Shown here: positions 37,456-46,207 of the stretch, piece by piece | Layout of the letters: every line of letters begins with the position of its first letter | Position numbering within the stretch: the first letter of the stretch is position 1 | Source: Azospirillaceae bacterium | GTDB taxonomy: Bacteria; Pseudomonadota; Alphaproteobacteria; Azospirillales; Azospirillaceae | Direction of reading: 5' to 3' | Length of the DNA stretch: 53,131 nt | NCBI GenBank assembly: GCA_028281465.1 | Contig: JANQJV010000341.1 | Span: 1-53,131 of the forward strand | Notes under the pieces: generated by a model | What the model was told of the DNA's origin: nothing | Databases searched by the model: none | The model's input: the letters and a program-made list of their open reading frames with translations, nothing else | Position numbers and translations under genes: made by a program

Positions 37456-37484
37456 AACATAGGAAATCCTACTATTATAGTCAA
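37456..37484 (-). promoter_or_regulatory. Promoter of the isc operon with an IscR-like box
   Basis: On the reverse strand TTGACT (37479-37484) and TATGTT (37456-37461) are 17 bases apart. The -35 element lies in an imperfect palindrome TTGACTATAATAGTAGG (37468-37484), whose half-sites GACTA/TAGT match the E. coli type 1 IscR consensus. Transcription would start near 37449, giving a leader of about 175 bases. Bases 37275-37450 show no other gene. Confidence 0.65.
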
Positions 37485-37542
37485 CAATTCATGGCGATCG
37501 GCCTCTCGTTGTTTCGACGAGACCCATCCAGAACCCAATAAT

Positions 37543-38667
37543 TCAAATTGGATATTCGATCGCACGATGGCACGGCACAGGTCGGACCGGTTGGTGACGC
37601 TGCCCACCCAACACGGGTTGCACGACGCCGGTCGTGCCGGGAAAGGTGAGGGGCAGACCACGACAATGCCGCACGGCGAGGAAGCCGAACGCCTGCGCTT
37701 CCAGCGCATCGCCATCCCAACCAACCGCTTCCACAGCCTCCACAGGTGTCGCCAGCCTTTCCGCCAACGCCCGCATCATCGTTGGGTTGCGGCGTCCACC
37801 GCCCGTCACCAGCCAGCGTTTCGGTGGCACCGGCATATGTTGGAGGCCCAGGGCCACACTGCACGCCGTGAAGGCCGTGAGCGTGGCGGCCCCATCGGCC
37901 ACCGACAGTCCGGCCACGGGAGCCGGGTCGAAAGCGTTCCGGTCCAGAGACTTCGGGGCTGGTGCCCGAAAATACGGGTGTGCCAATAAACGGGCGAGAG
38001 CCTCTGTATCCACTTGCCCAGCGGCCGCCAGACAGCCGTCGGTATCAAAGGCGCGTCCAGTATGCCGCAAGACCCAATCGTCGAGCAGCGCATTGCCAGG
38101 ACCGGTGTCGAAGGCCAGCAGTGCCATCGCATCCGCCCCAATCCACGTGACGTTGGCGACACCACCGACATTGAGAACGGCAACCGGCCTCGGCAAGGCG
38201 GAGTAATCACACAAGGCCCGATGGTAGATTGGCGCCAATGGCGCAGCCTGGCCGCCGGCCGCCATATCCGCTGACCGGAAGTCCGCCACGACAGTGCATC
38301 GGAGCAGATTAGCGAGGAGGGCGCCGTCGCCGATTTGTCGGGTCACCCGGTTGACCGGATCATGCAGAATAGTTTGACCGTGGAATCCAACCAGAGCCAT
38401 TGGCGTGGAAACCGCCGCGTGATCACCGGTCAAATGGCGCACGACGTCAGCATGACGAACAGTCAGGGCTTGAACCAGCTCAGCCGGTGCGGAGGACCGA
38501 CCGAGATAGTGGCGCAGGCGATCCCGGAAGGGTGGATCATAAGCAACGGTGCGGGCCGGACCGAGCCGGTCGATGCGATCCCCGTCAGTCACGATAACGG
38601 CCGCGTCGATGCCGTCCAACGACGTCCCGCTCATCAATCCAACCGCAACGACGGTGCCATGCCGCAT
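37543..38667 (-). CDS. anmK: Anhydro-N-acetylmuramic acid kinase
   Basis: A 374-residue ASKHA-fold kinase that hydrolyses and phosphorylates anhydro-MurNAc to MurNAc 6-phosphate in peptidoglycan recycling. Visible motifs are GLMSGTSLDGIDAAV at the start, VGFHGQTILHDP, DFRSADMAAGGQGAPL-like RSADMAAGGQAAPL, NVGGVANVTW, AFDTGPGNALLDDW and LVTGGGRRNPTMMRAL. GGGAG precedes the ATG at 38667. It is divergent from the Anbu-like gene with a 124-base gap. The C-terminal 25 residues are a poorly conserved tail rich in proline and arginine. Confidence 0.95.
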   Translation of the reverse strand: MRHGTVVAVGLMSGTSLDGIDAAVIVTDGDRIDRLGPARTVAYDPPFRDRLRHYLGRSSAPAELVQALTVRHADVVRHLTGDHAAVSTPMALVGFHGQTILHDPVNRVTRQIGDGALLANLLRCTVVADFRSADMAAGGQAAPLAPIYHRALCDYSALPRPVAVLNVGGVANVTWIGADAMALLAFDTGPGNALLDDWVLRHTGRAFDTDGCLAAAGQVDTEALARLLAHPYFRAPAPKSLDRNAFDPAPVAGLSVADGAATLTAFTACSVALGLQHMPVPPKRWLVTGGGRRNPTMMRALAERLATPVEAVEAVGWDGDALEAQAFGFLAVRHCRGLPLTFPGTTGVVQPVLGGQRHQPVRPVPCHRAIEYPI

Positions 38668-38791
38668 GCTTTCGGTCTCCCGACCCCGCGTTCGCCCATG
38701 TTTCACCCTGGCCGACCTGGACGCGCAGTTGCGCTGCAGCGCCGGCAAAGGCACTCTCGGGTCATCTTGGCCAGGGGGGGAGCGGAAGTCG

Positions 38792-39571
38792 ATGACCTAT
38801 TGTGTCGGCATCAAGGTCGCGGACGGCCTTGTGTGCATGGCCGACGGGCGGATCACGAGCGGCAACCAACTGTCCGCCGCTCGCAAGGTCACCTTCATGG
38901 AGTCGGGGGTCGGGTCGGGCTCGGCGGTGGGGGCGGATACGGCCAGCACCGGCACGCACCGCTTCGTCATCATGAACTCCGGACTGCGCAGCGTCCGTGA
39001 CAAGGCCCTCACATATCTTCGCGCTGAGGTGCGGGAGACGGAGGGCGGGTTGCAGACCCTTCTGGCCGCGGTGGAAGCCTTTTCCCGATGCCTGCGCCGC
39101 GTGCGCGCAGAAGACGGAACATTCCTTGAAGAGTCCAAACTCAGCTTCAATGTGCATGCGCTCATCGGCGGTCAGCTCACCGGAGACGATGACACTGGAC
39201 TCTATCTTGTCTACCCTGAAGGCAATTGGATCGAGGTCGACGAACGCACGCCTTACTTATCCATTGGCGCAGTCACCTACGGCAAGCCGATTCTTGATCG
39301 CGTGGTCCGGTCAGATACGGATCTGGCCTCGGCGTTGAAAGCCGCGTACCTCTCTTTTGATTCCAGCCGCTTCAGTTCGAGTGACGTCGGGTACCCCATT
39401 GACCTCCTGACCTATCGCCGGACTGATCGCCAATGGCGTATGATCAGCTTCGAATACGACGATCTGCGCGACCAACGGCGTTGGTGGAACACCCAGATCA
39501 AATGCCTGGCCAGTTCCTTGCCGGACGACCCATGGATCGACGCCTTGGTCCCACGCATCGATCCGGATTGA
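38792..39571 (+). CDS. Anbu-like proteasome-type peptidase
   Basis: A 259-residue protein of the bacterial proteasome-related Anbu/COG3484 group. The start MTYCVGIKVADGLVCMADGR places a Thr directly after the initiator Met as the N-terminal nucleophile, with a downstream Asp-Arg and Lys33-like RKVTF. The later SFNVHALIGGQLTGDDDTGLYLVYPEGNWIE and YGKPILDRVV are proteasome-beta-fold features. A glycine/serine-rich loop (about 38-58) is an insertion. GGGGGGAGCGGA precedes the ATG at 38792. Known Anbu genes often sit with ATP-grasp, alpha-E and transglutaminase genes; none are here. Confidence 0.85.
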   Translation: MTYCVGIKVADGLVCMADGRITSGNQLSAARKVTFMESGVGSGSAVGADTASTGTHRFVIMNSGLRSVRDKALTYLRAEVRETEGGLQTLLAAVEAFSRCLRRVRAEDGTFLEESKLSFNVHALIGGQLTGDDDTGLYLVYPEGNWIEVDERTPYLSIGAVTYGKPILDRVVRSDTDLASALKAAYLSFDSSRFSSSDVGYPIDLLTYRRTDRQWRMISFEYDDLRDQRRWWNTQIKCLASSLPDDPWIDALVPRIDPD

Positions 39572-39605
39572 CGTGCGGCTGGCGTCATCCGGCAATGCGC
39601 GACGG

Positions 39606-40139
39606 TCACAGACGTACCGAGGGGACCGACGAACCAGCGGTGGGCGGCTGGTGGCGAAACCATTGTCCTTCATGACATCCGGAAATGATCCAGGCAGGCA
39701 GATCCAAGACGGGCGGATCGACCTGAACCGGCCGGTCTCCAAACGCGCCATTGGATGTCAACCACAGGACCAGCGCTGCGTAGACTGGCGCCGGCAATCG
39801 CGACAGCGTACTCGATCCGTGCCAGGAAGCGTCCGGATCGAACGGCGATGAGGCAGCTATATCAGCCTCGGAGATGCTACGGACGTCGAGCAACGCCCCG
39901 CCTGTCGTCGGGTCTTCAACGATTTCCGCGGTGATCAGCGCCGATCCACGGCCGTCCGGTCGCACCACACGAAAACGGCTGCTCAACGACGTCGAACAGA
40001 GGGGTCGCAGATCGAGACCGGCGAGAAACGCCGTCCACGACGCTCGCAGTCCGAGCAGGTCCGGCGGCGCCGTCCGAGGCGCTACACAGCCGGCCAGGCC
40101 CAAGAAACAAACAAAGCCGAGGGTTGAGCGGGTCAACAT
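39606..40139 (-). CDS. Hypothetical lipoprotein
   Basis: A 177-residue protein of unknown function. The N-terminus is a lipoprotein signal peptide with a lipobox LAGC at about 15-18 (MLTRSTLGFVCFLGLAGC), so it should be anchored to a membrane. The rest shows a mixed alpha/beta region (SRFRVVRPDGRGSALITAEIVEDPTTGGALLDVRSI) without recognised motifs. It is convergent with the Anbu-like gene and divergent from the carboxypeptidase gene. I find no close family. Confidence 0.7.
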   Translation of the reverse strand: MLTRSTLGFVCFLGLAGCVAPRTAPPDLLGLRASWTAFLAGLDLRPLCSTSLSSRFRVVRPDGRGSALITAEIVEDPTTGGALLDVRSISEADIAASSPFDPDASWHGSSTLSRLPAPVYAALVLWLTSNGAFGDRPVQVDPPVLDLPAWIISGCHEGQWFRHQPPTAGSSVPSVRL

Positions 40140-40260
40140 GCCTGGTACCCTAAGAAGATAACGGAAATGTCAGGTCCCGATCGCACCCCAGAAACCGGCA
40201 ACAAAAGCGATGATGACGTTCGCTTCGGGCGTGCGTCTGCTTTCATGCGGACTTTCGCGC

Positions 40261-40289
40261 TGGACAGCGATTCGACTTAGGATTACAAA
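40261..40289 (+). promoter_or_regulatory. Candidate promoter of the D,D-carboxypeptidase gene
   Basis: TGGACA (40261-40266) and TACAAA (40284-40289) are separated by 17 bases. The predicted start would leave a leader of about 40 bases before the GTG at 40338. Confidence 0.4.
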
Positions 40290-40337
40290 TCTTGCCTAGA
40301 TTCTGCCACACTTGAATTGCAGGGTTGGAGGGTCGCC

Positions 40338-41891
40338 GTGCGTTCATGCGGGTTCGGGTGGGCGTTGCCCGGTGGTGTGGCTGCCACCGCGCCGCTCATG
40401 GGGTTGGTCGGAGCAAAACCGTTCGGGGTGCTGATGATCGGCGCCGCGTTATGGATGTTTGCTGTGGCTTGTCCGGCACAGGCACGAACCTATGCGGCAA
40501 TCGTGATCGACTACGGCTCCGGGGCCGTGTTGCACGAGTATCGCCCAGACCGGCGTGTTTTTCCTGCATCTCTAACCAAATTGATGACACTGCACATGCT
40601 GTTCAGTGCCATCGACGAGGGCCGGTACTCTCTCGACTCAGAGCTTCCCATCTCGGCAAACGCACAGCGGCAGCCACCGTCCAAGATCGGCTTGCGGGCG
40701 GGCCAGACGATCCGCGTCCGGCACGCCATCGCCGCGTTGGCGACCAAATCGGCGAACGATGTGGCGACGGCCGTTGCGGAAGCACTCTCCGGTTCCGAAG
40801 CGGCATTCGCTCGGGCGATGACCGCTGAATCACGGCGTCTGGGCATGCGGCGCACCACCTTTCAGAACGCGTCTGGCCTGCCGAATCGGGCCCAGCAGTC
40901 CACGGTCCGCGATATGGCGCGGCTGTCGCAGGTCCTGCTGCAGCGATGGCCGCAACACTATCACTACTTCGGTGAGCATTCTTTCCGATATCGCGGCAAA
41001 ATCTATAGTGGCCACAATCATTTGATGCGGCGCTATTCGGGGATGGATGGCATCAAAACCGGATACATTCGTGCATCCGGGTTCAACCTGTCCGCATCGG
41101 CGGTGCGCAACGGCCGCCGTATCATTGCGGTTGTGGTCGGCGGCCGTACCGCGCGCAGCCGCGACCGGCAGGTGGCCAAACTGCTCGACCTCGGCTTTGA
41201 TGTGTTGAAGTCCAATCCACCCGCCCTGCTGGCGGCACACCCGATCCGACCGCCATTGCATCCGCGTTTGCGTCAAACCGCACACGCCCGTCTTGTCAGT
41301 CTTGCCGTTCTGCCCTCACAGAAACCGGCGACCCCCAGTCCAACAGCACGTGCGCCGGATGCTGCAGTGGAGGGTGTGGCCGCCGGCGCAGAGGATTCTG
41401 GGAACCGAGCCTCGGACACGGCCGGGTCCACCGGTGCCGTGGACCCGACGGGGTCGGCCGGTGCCGTGGTACCAACGTCACGTGGTTTCGTGGCGACCAT
41501 GCCAGCCGTGCCAACCGATGAATCGGAAACCGTGGATCAGCCTCCACCGCAACCATCCACCACGGTGACCGGTGTGCCGATTCCGCCGCCGAAACCGCAC
41601 AGCACCGTAGCGGCGCTGAGCGATCGCCTCGCACGCGGCAGCATGTGGGGCATTCAGGTCGGCGCGTTCCGCACCGAACAGGAGAGCCGTCGGGCCCTGG
41701 CACGGGCCACCCGAGCCCTGCCGACCGACAGCGTCGAATTGGCGGAGCATCTGGAGACGGTGGCGACCGGGGTTGGCACCGTGTATCGTGCCCGTTTGTA
41801 TGGTCTGGACAACCGGCAGGACGCCAAGAGCGCTTGTGACGTGTTGGAAGGTCGTGGCCAACCTTGTTTCGCGGTACCGCCACGGTCTTGA
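40338..41891 (+). CDS. D-alanyl-D-alanine carboxypeptidase (S11) with SPOR domain
   Basis: 517 residues. A signal peptide (hydrophobic core about 29-44, cleavage after AQA) leads to a penicillin-binding peptidase domain with all three active-site motifs: SLTK (78-81), SAN (138-140) and KTG (240-242). A proline/threonine-rich linker with a short internal duplication (TGAVDPTGSAGAVVPT) follows, then a SPOR peptidoglycan-binding domain (about 440-515) starting WGIQVGAFRTEQESRRAL. It trims the D-Ala end of peptidoglycan stems; SPOR would target it to septal, denuded glycan. GGAGGG (40327-40332) 5 bases before the GTG at 40338 fixes the start. Confidence 0.93.
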   Translation: MRSCGFGWALPGGVAATAPLMGLVGAKPFGVLMIGAALWMFAVACPAQARTYAAIVIDYGSGAVLHEYRPDRRVFPASLTKLMTLHMLFSAIDEGRYSLDSELPISANAQRQPPSKIGLRAGQTIRVRHAIAALATKSANDVATAVAEALSGSEAAFARAMTAESRRLGMRRTTFQNASGLPNRAQQSTVRDMARLSQVLLQRWPQHYHYFGEHSFRYRGKIYSGHNHLMRRYSGMDGIKTGYIRASGFNLSASAVRNGRRIIAVVVGGRTARSRDRQVAKLLDLGFDVLKSNPPALLAAHPIRPPLHPRLRQTAHARLVSLAVLPSQKPATPSPTARAPDAAVEGVAAGAEDSGNRASDTAGSTGAVDPTGSAGAVVPTSRGFVATMPAVPTDESETVDQPPPQPSTTVTGVPIPPPKPHSTVAALSDRLARGSMWGIQVGAFRTEQESRRALARATRALPTDSVELAEHLETVATGVGTVYRARLYGLDNRQDAKSACDVLEGRGQPCFAVPPRS

Positions 41892-42862
41892 CACGCCTCT
41901 ACGCCAGAATCCGGCCAGCAGCTTGGAAGCGATCATGGCGATGGCGGCCCTATTGGGCTGCACGCCTTTGCCTGGTGGCCGCGACGGGATTGCTTGTACC
42001 GGTCGCAGCCACGGCCGTCGACCATGGTCAAACCTGGCGTCTCACTTACACCATCCATCTGTATGGCCTACCGTTGCTGGACGCCACGGCGTGGCTGCAT
42101 CAGCAGACTGGCTGCTACGCCCTGCGCGCTGAAGCGGCAGCACCCGGGCCGCTGCGGTCGATCCTGCCTTGGCGAGCGGAAGCGGAAGCCACAGGCGTTT
42201 TCGCATCCGGGCAAGTGCTCGCCCGAACCTATCGGGCGCTGAATGTCTGGCGTGGCCGGGAACGCGGGACATGGCTGGATTTCCTCACCAACGGAACAGT
42301 GCGGGTCACTTATCTACCGCCCTCATCGGCTGGGGATCATGAGCCGATCCCCGCCGCCTTGTTGGACGGTGTTTCGGATCCGCTCGGCGGCGTGTTCCGG
42401 GTGCTGGCCGGACTGGCGGTCGGCGACCGCTGCGACCGGATCGTTCCGGTGTACGATGGCCGGCGCCGGTTTGATTTGATCTTCCGGTCGCGTCCGCCGC
42501 ATCCCGAGCCGAGACACTGGTGGCAGGACTCGGCACCGCCGGTGCCCGTGTGCGAACTCGGCTTCCGGACCTTGGCGGGGAACCGACGGTCCGGCGAGCG
42601 GTCCCGGTTCTGGCAAACCTCCGGCGACGGTGGCGACAGGCCGCCCTTGCGGCTATACATGACGCCGCTGCCAGGTGGGGGACCGCCGGTGCCAAGCGTC
42701 ATGACAACCCAGAGCGTGATGGGCCCGGTTTCGATCTACCTGTCAACGGCCGTGCTCGTATCGGCGGACCAGGGACCAAGCTGCTCCAGCACGGCTGGCA
42801 AGGCATCGAGCGACCCGATGACGGCATCGGCCCCCAAATCGACCGCGGGAACGCTCGAATAG
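41888..42862 (+). CDS. DUF3108-domain exported protein
   Basis: About 324 residues. A hydrophobic signal segment (LCLVAATGLLVPVAATA) is followed by a DUF3108 domain: WRLTYTIHLYGLPLLDATAWL, then DPLGGVFRVLAGLAVGDRCDRIVPVYDGRRRFDLIF and a final MGPVSIYLSTAVL. The family is periplasmic and of unknown function. The start is taken as the TTG at 41888, which overlaps the carboxypeptidase stop (TTGA); another TTG lies at 41864. The last 35 or so codons lie on top of the 3' end of the convergent gph gene and have non-conserved composition, so the frame may run past the ancestral end. Confidence 0.78.
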   Translation: MTRLYARIRPAAWKRSWRWRPYWAARLCLVAATGLLVPVAATAVDHGQTWRLTYTIHLYGLPLLDATAWLHQQTGCYALRAEAAAPGPLRSILPWRAEAEATGVFASGQVLARTYRALNVWRGRERGTWLDFLTNGTVRVTYLPPSSAGDHEPIPAALLDGVSDPLGGVFRVLAGLAVGDRCDRIVPVYDGRRRFDLIFRSRPPHPEPRHWWQDSAPPVPVCELGFRTLAGNRRSGERSRFWQTSGDGGDRPPLRLYMTPLPGGGPPVPSVMTTQSVMGPVSIYLSTAVLVSADQGPSCSSTAGKASSDPMTASAPKSTAGTLE

Positions 42863-43506
42863 CCGTAGGACACGGCCACGACGCGGACACCGGCCTGCCG
42901 AGCCGCCCCAATGTCCGCCCGGCTGTCGCCGACCATGATCGACCCGTGGAGCGGGCTGCCAAGCCGGTCCAGAACCCACGTGAGATGACGTCCATCCGGC
43001 TTGCGATATGCCAGCGTGTCGCCCCCGGCCACCGCGTCGAAAGTGTGGTCCAACGCCAGGGCCCGCAGCACACTGCGGGTAATGTGCTCCGGTTTGTTGG
43101 TGCACAACCCCAGGCGCACGCCGTCGGCGCGCAAGCCGGCCAAGAGCGCACGGGCGAACGGGTAAAGACAGGCCCGGGTCACCGGTACGGCTGCGTAGTG
43201 GTCCAGAAACACCGGCATGACCGCAGGGAGCGATGGGCCACCGGGCGCATCCAGCGCCGGACCCGTGGCCGCGAAAGCACGCTGGATCAACGTGCCCGCC
43301 CCGTCCCCAATCATCCCTCGAACCGCTTCTGTCCCGAGCACAGGGCGGCCAAAGCTGATCAGTGTCCGTCCAATCGCGGTGGCAATATCGGCGGCACTGT
43401 CGATGAGCGTTCCATCGAGATCGAACACCACCGCCGAGACAGGTGGCCCCGAAGTGGGTAAAACAGGAGAGACCGGCGATCGTAGCGCCGGCGGGACATC
43501 CGTCAT
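42736..43506 (-). CDS. Phosphoglycolate phosphatase-type HAD hydrolase
   Basis: 256 residues. It matches Gph: an N-terminal proline-rich stretch, motif I VVFDLDGTLIDSAADIATAI (about 26-45), motif II LGLCTNKP, the conserved Lys region AYRKPDGRHL and motif III VGDSRADIGAARQAG. It would remove phosphate from 2-phosphoglycolate, possibly with broader substrates. Its last 127 bases overlap the convergent DUF3108 gene. It is divergent from glmU, whose start lies 160 bases away. Confidence 0.92.
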   Translation of the reverse strand: MTDVPPALRSPVSPVLPTSGPPVSAVVFDLDGTLIDSAADIATAIGRTLISFGRPVLGTEAVRGMIGDGAGTLIQRAFAATGPALDAPGGPSLPAVMPVFLDHYAAVPVTRACLYPFARALLAGLRADGVRLGLCTNKPEHITRSVLRALALDHTFDAVAGGDTLAYRKPDGRHLTWVLDRLGSPLHGSIMVGDSRADIGAARQAGVRVVAVSYGYSSVPAVDLGADAVIGSLDALPAVLEQLGPWSADTSTAVDR

Positions 43507-43665
43507 GGTTGGTTCCGCTGGTTTTGTGAACTGTGAAACCCAATCTGATAGGGTGTGTCGATCCCATGTCGACAGCGGCGGAAGGTGGGCGGTAACGAAC
43601 CGTCAGCCTGACCGACGTGGCATGGTTTGGACTGCCCGACGAAACGGCCCGCCAACGGAACGGAT

Positions 43666-45018
43666 ATGAGGCACACCCCTCTCGCCTGTGTGGTGCTGGC
43701 TGCTGGCCGCGGTACGCGTATGAAATCGGCGTATCCGAAGGTCCTGCACCGCATCGCCGGCCGCACCATGATTGGCCACGTGATGGCCACCGTGCAGGCC
43801 TTGGACCCGGACCACACCGTGGTCGTGATCGGCCCGGATATGGACGCTGTGGCGCGGGAGGTGGCGCCTCTGCCAACGGCCGTGCAGGCACGCCAACTCG
43901 GCACCGCCGACGCTGTGCGGGCCGCCCGGGAAAGCCTGGCCGGATTTACCGGCGATGTTCTTGTGCTATATGGCGATACGCCACTGGTGCAGTCGGAGAC
44001 CTTACAGGCCCTGATCACCGCTCGGCACCACCCGAGCGATCCCGCGGTTGTTGTGCTGGGCATGCGCCCGAATGATCCGGCGCGATACGGCCGCCTGGTG
44101 GTCAGTCCCCGCGGCGAATTGGAAAAAATCATCGAATACCTGGACGCTACGCCAGATGAACGCGCGCTGACCTTGTGCAATGCGGGTCTCATGGTGTTTG
44201 ATGGCATGCGTCTATTTGACATCATCGATAGGATCGGCAACGACAACGCCAAGGGCGAATACTATCTCACCGATGCCGTCACCATTGCCAGGGCCTCCGG
44301 CTACAGCAGCCGAATGGTGGAAGGGTCGCCGACTGAGGTGTTGGGCGTAAACGCGCGTGTCGAATTGGCCGAGATAGAGCATCTCATGCAGACGCGCCTG
44401 CGCCGTTTGGCCATGGACTCTGGTGCAACACTGGTGGATCCGTCGAGTGTCCACCTGAGCCATGACACACGTCTAGGTCGGGACGTGGTGGTCGCGCCCA
44501 ACGTCGTGTTTGGTCCTGGCGTCGAGGTCGAGGACGACGTGGAAATCCGGTCGTTCTGCCACTTGGAACATGTACGAATTGGCACCGGTAGTACCATCGG
44601 TCCGTTCGCGCGGCTACGTCCTGGCGCCGACCTGGCGGCCGACGTGCAGGTCGGCAATTTCGTCGAGATCAAGAACAGCCGGATCGAATCCGGCTCAAAA
44701 ATCAACCACCTGAGCTATATCGGCGACGCCGCGATCGGTGCCGGGACCAATATCGGTGCCGGAACGATTACCTGCAACTATGACGGTTTCGCCAAACATC
44801 GCACGGACATCGGCAGCGGCGTTTTCGTCGGGTCGAATACCGCCCTGGTCGCACCGGTCACAGTGGGCGACCAGGCCATCATCGGCGCCGGTAGCGTCAT
44901 CACCAATGACGTGGCCGACAACGCCTTGGCCGTCGGGCGGGCGCGTCAACGCGTGCTGGGCGGCTGGGCCGAGCGATTTCGGGACATGAAGACCGGAAAG
45001 CGGGCTGACTCGACCTAG
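43666..45018 (+). CDS. glmU: Bifunctional UDP-N-acetylglucosamine pyrophosphorylase / glucosamine-1-phosphate acetyltransferase
   Basis: This 450-residue enzyme makes UDP-GlcNAc in two steps. The N-terminal uridylyltransferase (about 1-230) opens with CVVLAAGRGTRMKS and contains QLGTADAV, VLYGDTPLV and NAGLMVFDG. The C-terminal half is a left-handed beta-helix of hexapeptide repeats, including IGPFARLRPGADLAADVQVGNFVEIKNSRI and GAGTITCNYDG, the acetyltransferase active-site region. The start is the ATG at 43666, giving the normal N-terminus; the ribosome site is weak (GGAACGGA). The glmS gene often found next to it is absent. Confidence 0.96.
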   Translation: MRHTPLACVVLAAGRGTRMKSAYPKVLHRIAGRTMIGHVMATVQALDPDHTVVVIGPDMDAVAREVAPLPTAVQARQLGTADAVRAARESLAGFTGDVLVLYGDTPLVQSETLQALITARHHPSDPAVVVLGMRPNDPARYGRLVVSPRGELEKIIEYLDATPDERALTLCNAGLMVFDGMRLFDIIDRIGNDNAKGEYYLTDAVTIARASGYSSRMVEGSPTEVLGVNARVELAEIEHLMQTRLRRLAMDSGATLVDPSSVHLSHDTRLGRDVVVAPNVVFGPGVEVEDDVEIRSFCHLEHVRIGTGSTIGPFARLRPGADLAADVQVGNFVEIKNSRIESGSKINHLSYIGDAAIGAGTNIGAGTITCNYDGFAKHRTDIGSGVFVGSNTALVAPVTVGDQAIIGAGSVITNDVADNALAVGRARQRVLGGWAERFRDMKTGKRADST

Positions 45019-45072
45019 TCCACTGCCGATGTTCTTTACATGTTCCCATGGTCATGGCACCGTGGCCACCCC

Positions 45073-46173
45073 ATGGATCACCCGCACCCCGACCACCAGA
45101 TCTCGGACCGGCCCCGAAAAGGCCGTGGCGCACTGAGCAACCGCTCGGGCCGGTTCGAGCGTGATCGGCGCGTTCTGACCGACGACGGGTGGGGTACGCA
45201 TGAGACCGACGCGCGACCCCCGATGCGAACCGAGCTGCGCGTTGACCGCAGCCGGAGCATCATCACACGCAATGACTCACCCGATGTGCCGTTCGATCGG
45301 TCGATCAACCCCTATAAGGGGTGTGAACACGGATGCATCTATTGTTTTGCAAGACCAACCCATGCCTATCTGGGTTTATCCGCCGGGTTGGATTTCGAGA
45401 CCGTGTTGTTTCACAAGCCGGATGCGCCACAGCTCCTGGAAGCGGCCTTACGCGCGCCCGGATATCGAGTCGCCACACTGGCGCTCGGCGCCAACACCGA
45501 TCCGTACCAGCCGGTTGAACGCAGCCTTGGGCTGACCCGACAGATCATCCAGGTTCTGGCGAGATTCCAACATCCGTTTGGTATCGTTACGAAATCCGCT
45601 CTGGTACAACGTGATCTCGATCTCTTGGCTCCCCTGGCCTCGGCGAATCTGGTGCAGGTGTGCGTGTCAGTCACGACTCTCAACCCGAGCCTGGCGCGCA
45701 CCATGGAGCCGCGAGCCGCGGCACCCCAGCGCCGTTTGGAGACCATACGGGTGTTGAGCGAGGCCGGTCTTCCTGTCACCGTTTTGGCGTCGCCCATGAT
45801 CCCCGGCCTCAACGACCATGAATTGGAAGCCGTTCTAGAGGCGGCGGCCGCCGCAGGTGCGAAAGCGGCCAACACCATCATGATCCGGTTGCCGCTCGAG
45901 ATTGCGGCGTTGTTCACTGAATGGCTGCATGGCGTTGTGCCCAGGCGGGCGGATCGGGTGCTCAGGCTGATCCGCGAGGTCCATCGTGGGGCGCTGTATC
46001 GTTCGCAATTCGGCGAACGGATGCGCGGGTCTGGGCCGATCGCGGACCTGCTGTGGCAACGCTTTGCCCGTGCCTGTCGTCGGCTTGGGTTGGCCGACCG
46101 CGGTTGGTCCCTCGACTCTGGCCGGTTCACCGTCCCATCGGCACCCAGTCGTCAGCTTCAACTGTTCGACTGA
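45073..46173 (+). CDS. PA0069-family radical SAM protein
   Basis: 366 residues. The radical-SAM cluster motif is CEHGCIYCFARP, with Cys84, Cys88 and Cys91. The pattern KGRGALSNRSGRFERDR, then NDSPDVPFDRSINPYKGC and LALGANTDPYQPVER, is characteristic of the PA0069 or Rv2578c-like group, related to spore photoproduct lyase-like proteins but of unestablished function. The start at the ATG at 45073 is chosen for homology; an ATG at 45040 would add 11 residues. Neither has a good ribosome site. It follows glmU after 54 bases and may be cotranscribed. Confidence 0.9.
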   Translation: MDHPHPDHQISDRPRKGRGALSNRSGRFERDRRVLTDDGWGTHETDARPPMRTELRVDRSRSIITRNDSPDVPFDRSINPYKGCEHGCIYCFARPTHAYLGLSAGLDFETVLFHKPDAPQLLEAALRAPGYRVATLALGANTDPYQPVERSLGLTRQIIQVLARFQHPFGIVTKSALVQRDLDLLAPLASANLVQVCVSVTTLNPSLARTMEPRAAAPQRRLETIRVLSEAGLPVTVLASPMIPGLNDHELEAVLEAAAAAGAKAANTIMIRLPLEIAALFTEWLHGVVPRRADRVLRLIREVHRGALYRSQFGERMRGSGPIADLLWQRFARACRRLGLADRGWSLDSGRFTVPSAPSRQLQLFD

Positions 46174-46207
46174 CCGGCACGGTTCTGCTCCAAAGGGAAT
46201 CCCAAAA

